DNA from: Planococcus salinus | GTDB lineage: Bacteria > Bacillota > Bacilli > Bacillales_A > Planococcaceae | Direction of reading: 5' to 3' | DNA: 64,000 bases | Assembly (NCBI RefSeq): GCF_003719725.1 | Contig: NZ_RIAX01000004.1 | Location: 62,001 to 126,000, forward strand | Shown: positions 9,037-17,763 of the stretch, one piece after another | How the letters are laid out: each line of letters begins with the position of its first letter | How positions within the stretch are numbered: position 1 is the first letter of the stretch | Made by a program: the position numbers and the translations under genes | Notes under the pieces: model-generated | What the model was told of the DNA's origin: nothing | Seen by the model: only the letters and a program-made list of their open reading frames with translations | Databases searched by the model: none

Positions 9037-9954
9037 TTACTCTTTCGTATCAGTAAGCTTTCTTTTTAACCGCTTCCGCATATCTCCGGATACTCCTGTC
9101 CCCTCAGCTACAGGTTCATGCAGGCTGCCGGATGTGTCTGGAGCAGGCGGCGCGGCTTTGAGCATCGCCAATAAGGACTGGCCATTCAATTTCTGTACAA
9201 GGCCGGGCATAACTTGGCAAATAGCGATGGCTCCTTTTGCTTTAAAACCGATATCGATATTTTCTTTTGGCTCGTCGATTAGGCCGATGATTGCCGCAAT
9301 GACATTTTCGGGAGCATCCACCGGCCCCAGTTCGATGACATGGCCACTGTAATTGGCCGCATGTTCAGTCCAGGGCGTATCGGTGACCCAGGGCTGCACG
9401 GTGCAGACATGGATATTGTCGTACTTCTCCAGCTTCATCTCCCGATACAACCCGGCACTGAGTCCGGTAATGGCGAATTTGGTCGCTGTGTAAACCGCGC
9501 CATATGGGAGCGGCACCTGGCTGACAAATGAAGACAAACTGATGAGCGTACCTCTTTTCTGCTTTTGGAACTGGCGCAGCGCATAATAGCTGCCGTACAT
9601 TGTGCCCAGCAGATTGGTTTCCACCAGACGGTTCGCATCCCTCAGCGGTGTATCGGTGAACGGTCCGATAATCCCGAGCCCCGCACCGTTGATCCATACG
9701 TCAACGCCGCCAAATGCTTCCACTGCTGCATCCAGCAGCTTTTCGACATCCCGCTCCTTGCTGATGTCCGTCGTCACAGCCAGCACATTCGGACCGCTTC
9801 CCGTAGCCAACTCTTTCAGCAGCGCTGTTCGCCGTGCTGCCACTACCACATTCGCCCCTTCTTCGGCGAGCTGCTGTGCCACTCCTTTTCCAAACCCACT
9901 CGATGCTCCCGTGACCACAACCGTCAAACCGTTACGTTTAGGCGCAGCTGACAT
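9037..9954 (-). CDS. Short-chain dehydrogenase/reductase, tandem paralogue 1
   Basis: A 305-residue SDR and first gene of the operon. It carries TGASSGFGKG and YTATK, but the usual NNAG motif reads NGAGLG, a change of the second Asn that normally stabilises the central sheet. The tail PPAPDTSGSLHEPVAEGTGV is the common extension of the trio. TGGAGG lies before the ATG. The promoter should lie in the 100 bases upstream (9955-10060). Confidence 0.88.
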   Translation of the reverse strand: MSAAPKRNGLTVVVTGASSGFGKGVAQQLAEEGANVVVAARRTALLKELATGSGPNVLAVTTDISKERDVEKLLDAAVEAFGGVDVWINGAGLGIIGPFTDTPLRDANRLVETNLLGTMYGSYYALRQFQKQKRGTLISLSSFVSQVPLPYGAVYTATKFAITGLSAGLYREMKLEKYDNIHVCTVQPWVTDTPWTEHAANYSGHVIELGPVDAPENVIAAIIGLIDEPKENIDIGFKAKGAIAICQVMPGLVQKLNGQSLLAMLKAAPPAPDTSGSLHEPVAEGTGVSGDMRKRLKRKLTDTKE

Positions 9955-10063
9955 AAAAAGGCCTCCATATGGAAAGAAAATAGTTTAATTAGCTTATACG
10001 TACCCGCTTGAAATAAGGTTAACCATTGCAGGGGCAATGCAACGGAAAGAAATCGAAAAAGCA

Positions 10064-10091
10064 AAGCGGACACCCTTTGGAGTGTCCGCTT
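10064..10091 (-). terminator. Terminator of the 10.1-kb methyltransferase gene
   Basis: AAGCGGACAC pairs with GTGTCCGCTT across an 8-base loop. On the minus strand it is followed by TGCTTTTTCG. Confidence 0.65.
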
Positions 10092-10129
10092 CTTGTTAAC
10101 CGCTGCTTTTTTCGACTTCAATGCGCTCT

Positions 10130-10864
10130 TCAGCCTGAACCAGAAATCTGTTCAGCGACAATGCCAAAATATACGCCTGGTTCTTCCGAAAACTCGATGC
10201 GTTCAAAGATGGCCCGAAATCCGGTCTCTGCAAGCAGCTTTTCCCATTCGACCATGGAGAACAGACCCGATTTCTCACTGTCATATTCTCTCGTAACTCG
10301 GCCATCTTCATCTTTCAGTACATAGACGTATTCGGTTTCCACGATATGGTCGTCCGGATTGCGGTCATAACTCCACTCCAAATACCTCATGGAGCGCTCC
10401 CCCTGGTCGGTGCCGCCGTGGCGCGTAATAGACTGGAAGGTTTCTTTGTATTGATCCGGCATGATAAACAGAATACCGTCCGGCTTTAGGTGCTTTTTGG
10501 CATTTTCCAAAACCTTCCGCAAATCTGGTTCAGAAGTGAAATAAGAAATGGCGTCATGGATAAAAACCAAGTCAAACAAAGCTCCCGCCTCAAATTCCCG
10601 CATATCCCCCTGAAGGTGCTCACACTCAGGATTCAGCCTTTTGCTCACCGCCAGCATCTCAGGAGACACATCACTCAACGTCATGGAAAAATACTGTTTG
10701 AAGTAAAAGGCATTGCTGCCTCCCCCTGATCCGAATTCCAACGCTTTCTTCACTTCTGGATGATACCGGTGAATGATTTTCAGAAAGATCGATGCTTCTT
10801 CTTCGTATTCGGTATGGGGCGACATCAACGGCCACCATTCTGCTAATTCCTTATACAGCTTCAT
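10130..10864 (-). CDS. Class I SAM-dependent methyltransferase
   Basis: A 244-residue protein starting MKLYKELAEWWPLMSPHTEY. It has motif I ALEFGSGGGSNAF near residues 44-56, SPEMLAVSKRLNP as the acidic and post-I region, QGDMREF near 95, and LVFIHDAISYF as motif IV. This arrangement is typical of small-molecule methyltransferases of the UbiE/Methyltransf_25 type. The ATG at 10864 is chosen over two upstream starts because GGTGG lies seven bases before it; those at 10897 and 10936 have none. Substrate unknown. It appears monocistronic. Confidence 0.8.
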   Translation of the reverse strand: MKLYKELAEWWPLMSPHTEYEEEASIFLKIIHRYHPEVKKALEFGSGGGSNAFYFKQYFSMTLSDVSPEMLAVSKRLNPECEHLQGDMREFEAGALFDLVFIHDAISYFTSEPDLRKVLENAKKHLKPDGILFIMPDQYKETFQSITRHGGTDQGERSMRYLEWSYDRNPDDHIVETEYVYVLKDEDGRVTREYDSEKSGLFSMVEWEKLLAETGFRAIFERIEFSEEPGVYFGIVAEQISGSG

Positions 10865-10983
10865 CACAACCCACCGCCATTCCGTTATTTTCTTCATTAT
10901 AGAAAGACGGCCGGTTAAAAGCCACAGGAAACACAAAACAGCCCTTCCGAAAAATCTATCCTTATAGGATTGCCTCAGCCAAT

Positions 10984-11754
10984 TTATCCAACAGGTGCTC
11001 CTGCTACATAGATAACTTGCCCTGTCACATAACCCGCTTCTTTGGAAGCCAGAAATAAGATGACATTGGACACATCCTCCGGCTGTCCCACCCGTCGCAG
11101 AGGAATTCGCTGAATCATAGCTTTTTTATAGTCATCAAAATTGTCAATTCCTCTTTGTTTGGCAAAACCTGCTGACACTTTGCTCATTTCTGTTTCAATA
11201 AAGCCGGGAGCCACCGCATTTACATTAATTCCTTTCGGGCCCAATTCCAATGCAAAAGTTTTTGTCATGCCCTGAACCCCCGCCTTAGCTGCCGCATAAT
11301 TGACACGGCCAAGCGCTCCTGTTGCAGCCTGCGAAGAAGTCATGACAATCTTTCCATAGCCTTGTTGTTCCATATAGGGCTGTACGGCTTGCGTGCACAG
11401 GAAACTGCCTTTTAAATTAACATCCAAAACAAAGTCCCAGTCTTCTTCTGTCAATTGACTGCTTAAATTGTCTTTCAGCACACCAGCATTATTGACGAGA
11501 ACATCAATTTTCCCATATTCTTCAAACACCTGGTCGACGCAGCGACGGACCTCTTCCCGGTTTGTGATGTTTACATTGCATACCAGGCACTCCGTATTTT
11601 TTCTGCGAATCTTTTCTGCAGTCTCTTCACTGCCTTGTGCATCCAAATCAAAGATAGCTATTTTCGCTCCCAGTTCCGCAAATTTCATTGCAGTGACAGC
11701 GCCAATTCCTCGAGCGCCTCCGGTAACGATTACCACTTGCCCATCGAATTTCAT
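10984..11754 (-). CDS. FabG-like short-chain dehydrogenase (3-oxoacyl-ACP reductase type)
   Basis: A 256-residue classical SDR of minimal length, clearly separate from the tandem trio. It has TGGARGIGAVTA near residue 11, NNAGVLKDN near 88, an SSQAATGALG serine region, and YAAAK with catalytic Tyr and Lys near 154. The end YVTGQVIYVAGAPVG is typical of FabG. It lies at the edge of the A+T-rich block, separate from any fatty-acid genes, so it more likely acts on a degradation intermediate than in lipid synthesis; that is inference. AGGAAGTG precedes the ATG. Confidence 0.85.
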   Translation of the reverse strand: MKFDGQVVIVTGGARGIGAVTAMKFAELGAKIAIFDLDAQGSEETAEKIRRKNTECLVCNVNITNREEVRRCVDQVFEEYGKIDVLVNNAGVLKDNLSSQLTEEDWDFVLDVNLKGSFLCTQAVQPYMEQQGYGKIVMTSSQAATGALGRVNYAAAKAGVQGMTKTFALELGPKGINVNAVAPGFIETEMSKVSAGFAKQRGIDNFDDYKKAMIQRIPLRRVGQPEDVSNVILFLASKEAGYVTGQVIYVAGAPVG

Positions 11755-12260
11755 AATTTCACTTCCTTTATTTTGTTATTGGTCATAGGCTTGCATGACA
11801 TATCTTTCAAACGAAAGTGCAGCGGAAGGCTTGCCGTTTTGCCGCCTTCGCGTCCCATCCTCAAGCTTTCTATAAAAATTGAAGCAATTTTAATGCCAAC
11901 AAGCTTACAGTCAAGCCAACTCCAACGTCTATTTTTCGCGGGAACAGGAACTTCAGAAAAAATAGCCCTTCAACCGGCATAAATCTTTACATCCTGTGAC
12001 GGCTGTTCCTGCAATTCCATACGGCTTTTGTTAACAAAATCTATAAATTCCATTCAACTTCATATTTATCTGACACACTGATGCGGGCACTTCTTCCATT
12101 TTGGTTTCACTATAGGAGTTGACGTTTTAATTTTGAAACATAATTATTCTTCAAAAAACACAAAACGGCCTCTCCGGAAACATCCAGAGAGGCCGTTCAT
12201 TATTTTTATTCGATTAAAAGTCAAAGCAGGATTATTACATATCTGTACAATATCTTTTTC
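11755..12260. other. Intergenic region with no convincing gene
   Basis: About 500 bases. Minus-strand frames run from stops into the start of the FabG-like gene (ending KDMSCKPMTNNKIKEVK) but have no ribosome site or recognisable match. They may be a leader or a decayed gene end. The only clear structure is the hairpin at 12165-12196 and the direct repeat that contains it. Confidence 0.5.
12162..12229. repeat. Imperfect direct repeat, left copy, including a terminator hairpin
   Basis: It contains the hairpin ACGGCCTCTC...GAGAGGCCGT (12165-12196), followed by TCAT and then AAAAGTCAAAGCAG. The same order, AAAACGGCC, AGAGGCCGTTCAT, AAAAGTCAAAGCAG, recurs at 23638-23703 in the same orientation. 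The hairpin also serves as terminator of the YeiH-type gene: on the minus strand it is followed by TTTTGTGTTTTTTG. Confidence 0.65.
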
Positions 12261-13328
12261 TCATAAAATTAAATAGATAATTAAAATGCTAACTAAAGCA
12301 ACAATCAAAGACGCGATTAATCCTAGATAAATGGGTTTTAAACCGATTTCTTTTATTTGTTTAAAATTCACACCAAGCCCTACACTGGCCATAGCCATGA
12401 GTATCATAAACTTTGAAGTTTGAGTTATATTTTGAACTGCACTTTCACTAAACATTCCTAATGTATTTAAAACTGACATAGCTAAGAACCCCAATAAAAA
12501 CCATGGAAAAATTTTCGATATTTTTACACCGCTGAGTGTTCCGCCTTCTTTACTCGCCCTTGAACTTATATAAATTCCTATGAGAAGTGCTAAAGGTATT
12601 AAAAATAATGTCCTAGTTAACTTTACTACTGTAGCTATGCCTCCTGCCTCGTCACTGTAGGCAAAACTTGCTGCTACTACTGAAGAAGTGTCGTGAATAG
12701 CAGCACCTGCCCACATGCCGAACACTTCATCATTCATCCCTGTTAATACTCCTATAATAGGATACAAAATTACTGCAATTATATTGAAGATGAATATTGT
12801 TGTGATAGCAAATGCCGTCTCTTCTTCTTTAGATTTCATAATCGGAGAAATAGCAGCAATAGCTGTAGCGCCACAAATAGCCGTTCCAACCCCAATCAAA
12901 GCAGGGATGTTACCTGAAAGTCCCATCCATCTTCCTATGCCTATAGTTAGTATAATCCCCAAAATTACCACAGCTGAAATGACTACTATTGATTGGCTTC
13001 CTATTGTAAAGACTTGTACAAGATTAAGACTCGTTCCTAAAAGGATGATCGCAAGCTTCAATACTGACTTTAGTGAATACTGAATGCCCGGACTGAAAAC
13101 CGTGGGCATACCGATGAAATTGCGGATTAGAACTCCCAGCAAAATTGCCGTGACAGTAGAGCCTAGCAAAGGTATATCTTTACCCACACTTTGAGATATG
13201 TATGCGATTATAAAAACCATCAACAAACCTGGAATGTTTTTCTTTATGTTTGATTCTTTAAAAGCCTGTACTGTACTTGCAGAGCGCCGGACATTTGATC
13301 TCTTTTCTTGATTAATCATTTCAGTCAT
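12261..13328 (-). CDS. YeiH/UPF0324-family membrane transporter (putative sulfate/sulfonate exporter)
   Basis: A 355-residue protein with ten or so hydrophobic segments and the family hallmarks GIQYSLKSVLKLAIILLG, CGATAIAAISPI and AGAAIHDTSSVVAA. YeiH-family proteins are annotated as putative sulfate exporters, and some relatives export sulfite or related anions released during organosulfonate breakdown. ATG 13328 is chosen because GAGGTG lies seven bases upstream; a GTG at 13337 overlaps that site. It is the last gene on the A+T-rich block's minus strand, separated from the biotin carrier gene by 248 bases with a hairpin. Its co-location could mean that the block handles a sulfonated or anionic substrate, but this is speculative. 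Confidence 0.8.
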   Translation of the reverse strand: MTEMINQEKRSNVRRSASTVQAFKESNIKKNIPGLLMVFIIAYISQSVGKDIPLLGSTVTAILLGVLIRNFIGMPTVFSPGIQYSLKSVLKLAIILLGTSLNLVQVFTIGSQSIVVISAVVILGIILTIGIGRWMGLSGNIPALIGVGTAICGATAIAAISPIMKSKEEETAFAITTIFIFNIIAVILYPIIGVLTGMNDEVFGMWAGAAIHDTSSVVAASFAYSDEAGGIATVVKLTRTLFLIPLALLIGIYISSRASKEGGTLSGVKISKIFPWFLLGFLAMSVLNTLGMFSESAVQNITQTSKFMILMAMASVGLGVNFKQIKEIGLKPIYLGLIASLIVALVSILIIYLIL

Positions 13329-13511
13329 TCCTAGCACCTCTTCAGTTAAACTCTTACTACTACCTCAATTCCACTAAAATATAAACCAGTAACTTTACAC
13401 TCGATTTAAATATTTTGAGATAAGAAACTCATTTCTTTGATAGTTCGGAGCAAGAACTTGTAGTAAAACACTTTGTTCGTATTTTACTTTTCAGCTTTCT
13501 GCTTATTTATT

Positions 13512-13540
13512 GCACCGGCAACCTCTCAGGATGCCGGTGC
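13512..13540 (-). terminator. Hairpin between the carboxylase operon and the YeiH gene
   Basis: GCACCGGCA pairs perfectly with TGCCGGTGC around an 11-base loop. The following minus-strand sequence is AATAAATAAG, so the T run is weak. It probably ends or attenuates the operon. Confidence 0.5.
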
Positions 13541-13576
13541 TCCTCTTGTACAGAACAAGAAATAGCACATGGACAA

Positions 13577-13798
13577 TTACTCTTCGATGATAACTGCTAC
13601 TTTTCCTTCCTGTAAATCTTCTCCTTCTTTGACCCTGATTTCTTTTACAACGCCTGCTATAGTGGATAATAAGGGGATTTCCATTTTCATTGACTCAATA
13701 ATTAGCAATACATCATCCTCTTCGACCTTCTGCCCTTCAGTGACTTCAATTTTCCAAACCGACCCTGTTATTTCCGCTTCAACTTCTTTTAATATCAT
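13577..13798 (-). CDS. Stand-alone biotin carboxyl carrier protein (biotinyl domain)
   Basis: A 73-residue protein that is one biotinyl/lipoyl domain. The biotinylation motif ESMKMEIP lies near residues 35-42, with the target Lys in MKM, and the two hairpin halves GSVWKIEVTEGQKVE and GVVKEIRVKEGEDL show the internal symmetry of the fold. It carries carboxyl groups between the active sites of biotin-dependent enzymes. It lies 27 bases after a carboxyltransferase gene in an operon with a second one. No biotin carboxylase gene is present, so the charging enzyme must come from elsewhere or the system does not need one. GGGAGG precedes the ATG. Confidence 0.92.
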   Translation of the reverse strand: MILKEVEAEITGSVWKIEVTEGQKVEEDDVLLIIESMKMEIPLLSTIAGVVKEIRVKEGEDLQEGKVAVIIEE

Positions 13799-13825
13799 TT
13801 AAATTCCTCCCTTGCATTCTTTTAC

Positions 13826-15403
13826 TTAATAGTTTGTTGGCCAAGTACGCATCAAGTGCTCACCAATGCCGTTGCTAAGTCTCAATTTATGAATCTCTAA
13901 CATCTCGATCAAATAATTCCGTGTTTCTCGCGGATCAATTACCGCTTGAGCGCCATAAACAGCTGCCATATCGTATGCAGAAGTGTCTTTTTTCATTTCA
14001 TTTAATTTTTCTTGAAATTTTTCGGGTTCTTCTTTTTCATTTATTCCATATACTACGCCTACTGCCGACGCAGGATCCATAAAACTGATATCTCCCGTCC
14101 ACCAAGCAGCTACTTCGTGAGCATTTCCGCCTCCGCCCATGTTCAAGAAAGCTTGACCATAGCTTTTCCGTAGGATGATAGAAATTTTCGGCACAGTGCA
14201 AAGAGAGATAGCATTCATCCAATTCATCACTTTCCCAGGCATACGTTTTTTTTCAGCTTCAATTCCGATTAAAAAACCGGGCTGATCAACTAAGAAAACA
14301 AGCGGAATATTGTAAGAATCACATAACACTAAAAAACTTACTACTTTATCACAAGCATCCGCGTCTATAGCTCCACCTTTCATTAACGGATTATTTGCGA
14401 TTATGCCAACCGATTGACCATTCAACCTGGACAAAGCTGTTACCATTGTCTTGCCAAATTTCGGCTTTAATTCAAAATAACTGTCAGCGTCAACTACAGA
14501 TTTGATTACTTTCCGAACGTCGTAAATACTTTTTTTTGATTCTGGAATCAAATCAAGAATCTTTTCACTTGCTTCTTCAGATCCTTCAGGCACTTTAGCA
14601 ACAGGCGGTAATTCGTTGTGGTTGCTGGGCAAATAACTTAAAAACCTTTTAACGGCCTCTATGGCTTCCTCATCAGTATCCACTACCACATCAGCCATAC
14701 CTGTTATTTCCGAATGCATTTTCCATCCTCCCAATGTTTCGGGATCCACTTCTTCTCTTGTAGCTAGAGAGGCGAGTCTGGGGCTTGAAACAGCCATAAT
14801 CGCCCCTTTTTTCATCACATTAAAATCCGACATTGAAGCGTACCATGCTGATGAGCCAAAACAATTTCCGAGTACAGCAGACGCCCATGGAGCTTCTCTC
14901 ATTCTTTTATATTGCGTTGGACTCGATGCCCCCCCCATACTTTCAGCACCCATTACATCCGGCATTCTGGCCCCAGTGGACTCACCTAAAAATACGATTG
15001 GAATACCGCGTGTTTTCGACACTTCTTTTATGTGACTAACTTTTCTGCTGTTTGTTTTACTGCTCGACGCTCCCATTACAGTAAAATCATTAGCAATTAC
15101 AGATGCTTTTCTTCCTTCTATATTGCCAAACCCTGCAATTTTACCATCAGCAGGAGAACTTTCTCTTTTCTCACGTCGAAATGAGGTTGCGTATAAACCC
15201 GATTCCGTAAAAGTGCCTGGATCAAACAAATAATTTATTCTTTCTCGCGCATTCAGTATTCCTTTTTCTCTTAGCGCATCGAGCTTTCTTTTACCTCCCA
15301 TCTGCATTGCTTTTTCAGTACGTTCTTGATGCTCTTTTATCTGATCTTCAAACTTAGATTTATGGATTTTTTCAGTCTCAACAATTTCCTCTTTGAATTT
15401 CAA
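13826..15403 (-). CDS. Acyl-CoA carboxylase carboxyltransferase subunit (PccB/MmdA family), second copy
   Basis: A 525-residue carboxyltransferase with the two crotonase-like halves of the family. The N-domain includes KLDALREKGILNARERI, VMGASSSKTNSRKV and FLGESTGARMPDV. The C-domain includes LVDQPGFLIGIEAEKKR, KSYGQAFLNMGGG and WWTGDISFMDPASAVGVVY. Family members move a carboxyl group between biotin and an acyl-CoA such as propionyl-, acetyl- or methylcrotonyl-CoA. A TTG start at 15403 is favoured, since AGAGG lies eight bases before it while the ATG three codons earlier touches the site. It lies downstream of the paralogous subunit (33-base gap) and upstream of the biotin carrier. Confidence 0.88.
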   Translation of the reverse strand: MKFKEEIVETEKIHKSKFEDQIKEHQERTEKAMQMGGKRKLDALREKGILNARERINYLFDPGTFTESGLYATSFRREKRESSPADGKIAGFGNIEGRKASVIANDFTVMGASSSKTNSRKVSHIKEVSKTRGIPIVFLGESTGARMPDVMGAESMGGASSPTQYKRMREAPWASAVLGNCFGSSAWYASMSDFNVMKKGAIMAVSSPRLASLATREEVDPETLGGWKMHSEITGMADVVVDTDEEAIEAVKRFLSYLPSNHNELPPVAKVPEGSEEASEKILDLIPESKKSIYDVRKVIKSVVDADSYFELKPKFGKTMVTALSRLNGQSVGIIANNPLMKGGAIDADACDKVVSFLVLCDSYNIPLVFLVDQPGFLIGIEAEKKRMPGKVMNWMNAISLCTVPKISIILRKSYGQAFLNMGGGGNAHEVAAWWTGDISFMDPASAVGVVYGINEKEEPEKFQEKLNEMKKDTSAYDMAAVYGAQAVIDPRETRNYLIEMLEIHKLRLSNGIGEHLMRTWPTNY

Positions 15404-15435
15404 ATAAATCATCCTCTTTTAATTGTATTTTCATA

Positions 15436-17040
15436 TTAAAGACGCATTGTTCGTTTTCTGACACCTACGAGTTGAGGAAGGAGTGCATAAGCTTCTTCCA
15501 CCCACTCACATAGCACAGGGCGGGTATTCCTCGGATCGATCATCTCCTCAATTCCAAAACGTTCAGCGGTTCTAAATGGAGATTCAAATTTCCGATAATA
15601 GTCAATTAAATTTTTTAGTTCTTGCTCAGAGTTCTCAGATGCTGAGAGTTCTTTTCGAAACGCTGCCTCTACCCCACCTTCTACGGGAATCGACCCCCAA
15701 TGTGCAGAAGGCCAGGCATATCTGACATTCGCTCTTCCTCTGGGTGCATATGCCGCTCCAGCGACCCCAAAAGATCTTCTGACAAAAACTGTACTCCACG
15801 GTATATTAACTTGAGAAATCGCCATCATTGCATTAATAGCTTTTTTGATTGTCCCTTTGTTTTCTGCCTGGGTTCCAATTGAAACTCCTGGTTGGTCCAC
15901 CAAGTTAACGACAGGGAGATGAAATGTATCACATAAATCGACAAAGTATGCAATTTTTTCTGCAGATTCTGCACTCATGGAACCCCCATAAATATAAGGA
16001 TCATTTGCCATAATACCGACTGGATATCCATTTAAACGACCAAACATCGTAATAGTTGAACGTCCGTGAAACTTACCGATTTCAAAAAGGGAACCTTCAT
16101 CGAATATCAGTTTTAAAATTTTTCGCATATTGTATACTTTCCTTTTATCCCGCGGGATGATTGAAGCAAGTTCATCTTCACATCGATCAACCGAGTCTTC
16201 AAGTTCAATTCGTTCAGGAAGATTATGCACATTCGATGGAAGATACGACAAAAATGCTTTCACTTGCTCAAAAGCATCTTCTTCATCTTTCGCTTCATTT
16301 TGAACAACCCCACTTTTATGGACATGGACTTGACTTCCGCCTAATTCTTCTTTCGTTACATATTCATTTACTCCTGGGCCAACAACATATGGACCGGCAG
16401 CAAATACCTGGCTTTTTTCTTTCACCATCACTGAAAAATGGGATGCCACTACTCTTACAGCGCCTAAGCCTGCACAAGGTCCTAATGCAACACCCACAAC
16501 AGGAGCTTGCCCTAACATTTCTGCCATATTCCATTGAGCATAACCAGGAATCTTGGTAGATTGATTTTTTTCTAATATTTTTATACTGCCTCCCGCAGCA
16601 TCTACTAGACGTATCAAAGGTACCTGCAAATCCAAAGCTAAGTTCTCAGCAAATACCATCTTCTCTGGTGAGGCTGCCTCTGAAGAACCGCCTCTCACCG
16701 TAAAGTCATCTGCAGAAACAACTACTTTCATTTTATTCACTTTACCTTTTCCGATTATAATATTGGCTGGAGTAGATTCAAGAAAGCTCCCATCTTCACT
16801 ATACGTTGCTTTTCCTGTCAGAGCTCCATACTCATGAAAACTGTTATCATCTAACAAGGCTTTGATACGCTCCCTTGCAGTTAAGCGACCAGTATCATGC
16901 TGCCTTTTAATATTTTTTTCTCCGCCAAGCTTTTCTGCAAATTCCTGTCTTTTGTTAATCTCGTCAATCTCTGGCTGCCAAATGTGTTCTTCTTTTTCCA
17001 ATTCATTAACTTTCTGATTCTCTTCGATTTTTGTATCCAC
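15436..17040 (-). CDS. Acyl-CoA carboxylase carboxyltransferase subunit (PccB/MmdA family), first copy
   Basis: A 534-residue carboxyltransferase paralogue. It has GGEKNIKRQHDTGRLTARER near residue 40, RLVDAAGGSIKIL, GPCAGLGAVRVVASHF, a C-domain with LVDQPGVSIGTQAENKG, and VRRSFGVAGAAYAPRGRANV with AWPSAHWGSIPVEGG. It differs strongly from the neighbouring copy, most visibly in the N-terminal oxyanion-hole region (DAAGGSI against GESTGAR), so the two probably bind different acyl-CoAs. GTG start, with AAGAGGTG upstream. The next gene upstream is the beta subunit of an NDP-forming acyl-CoA synthetase (21 bases). Confidence 0.88.
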   Translation of the reverse strand: MDTKIEENQKVNELEKEEHIWQPEIDEINKRQEFAEKLGGEKNIKRQHDTGRLTARERIKALLDDNSFHEYGALTGKATYSEDGSFLESTPANIIIGKGKVNKMKVVVSADDFTVRGGSSEAASPEKMVFAENLALDLQVPLIRLVDAAGGSIKILEKNQSTKIPGYAQWNMAEMLGQAPVVGVALGPCAGLGAVRVVASHFSVMVKEKSQVFAAGPYVVGPGVNEYVTKEELGGSQVHVHKSGVVQNEAKDEEDAFEQVKAFLSYLPSNVHNLPERIELEDSVDRCEDELASIIPRDKRKVYNMRKILKLIFDEGSLFEIGKFHGRSTITMFGRLNGYPVGIMANDPYIYGGSMSAESAEKIAYFVDLCDTFHLPVVNLVDQPGVSIGTQAENKGTIKKAINAMMAISQVNIPWSTVFVRRSFGVAGAAYAPRGRANVRYAWPSAHWGSIPVEGGVEAAFRKELSASENSEQELKNLIDYYRKFESPFRTAERFGIEEMIDPRNTRPVLCEWVEEAYALLPQLVGVRKRTMRL

Positions 17041-17061
17041 AAAAACACCTCTTACTTCTTC

Positions 17062-17763
17062 TTATTTTTCTTGCAACACTATGCGAGCATCTACCGCAAT
17101 AGCGCCTTTTCCTTCTTCTCTAAGAATGACTGGATTTAAATCCATTTCCAGAATTCCATCCTCTCTGATCGCCATATCCACAACTTTTTTGCACAATTGA
17201 ACTAATGCATCTATATCCAATTTCTCTTTTCCTCTGTATCCATTTAATAACGGATAAGCTTTCAATTTTTTTAACATATTTAGAATTTCATTTTCTTCCA
17301 AAGGAGCAATACCAAGTGATACATCTTTTAGTAATTCAACGAAAACTCCTCCCAGTCCAACTACAAGAACAGGACCAAAAATGGGATCTCTTTTAATTCC
17401 TACAAGTATTTCTTCTTTTCCTTCAATCATCTCTTGAACGATGACACCTTCAATTCCATTGGAAACTACGCCTCTTTTTTTGGCATTTTCGTAAATTAAA
17501 TCGAAAGCTTCTTCGACTTCCTGTATATTTTGCAAATTAATTTGAACTCCTCCAAAATCACTTTTATGCACAATCAGTGGAGAAACAACTTTTAGGACAA
17601 CAGGAAATTCCATTTTATCAGCTTCTTGAATAGTCTCTTCCTTTGTTTTAGCAAAGGCTGACTTATTGTGAGGAACCGCGTATTCTTTGAGAATTTTTCT
17701 GCTTTCAACTTCATTCAACACGTGGATTGGTGGATGATTTACCGGTACAGTGTTCATTGTCAT
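17062..17763 (-). CDS. NDP-forming acyl-CoA synthetase, beta subunit (ATP-grasp)
   Basis: A 233-residue ATP-grasp_5 protein with FPVVLKVVSPLIVHKSDFGG near residues 55-73, GVIVQEMIEGKEEILVGIKRDP near 105-125, FGPVLVVGLGGVFVELL, and the metal site MDLNPVILREEGKGAIAVDAR near the end. With the alpha subunit it converts a carboxylic acid, CoA and ATP to acyl-CoA, ADP and phosphate. The start overlaps the alpha stop by four bases; an internal ATG two codons later has equally good spacing. The 249-residue paralogue at 53.2 kb lies in the other A+T-rich block. Confidence 0.87.
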   Translation of the reverse strand: MTMNTVPVNHPPIHVLNEVESRKILKEYAVPHNKSAFAKTKEETIQEADKMEFPVVLKVVSPLIVHKSDFGGVQINLQNIQEVEEAFDLIYENAKKRGVVSNGIEGVIVQEMIEGKEEILVGIKRDPIFGPVLVVGLGGVFVELLKDVSLGIAPLEENEILNMLKKLKAYPLLNGYRGKEKLDIDALVQLCKKVVDMAIREDGILEMDLNPVILREEGKGAIAVDARIVLQEK

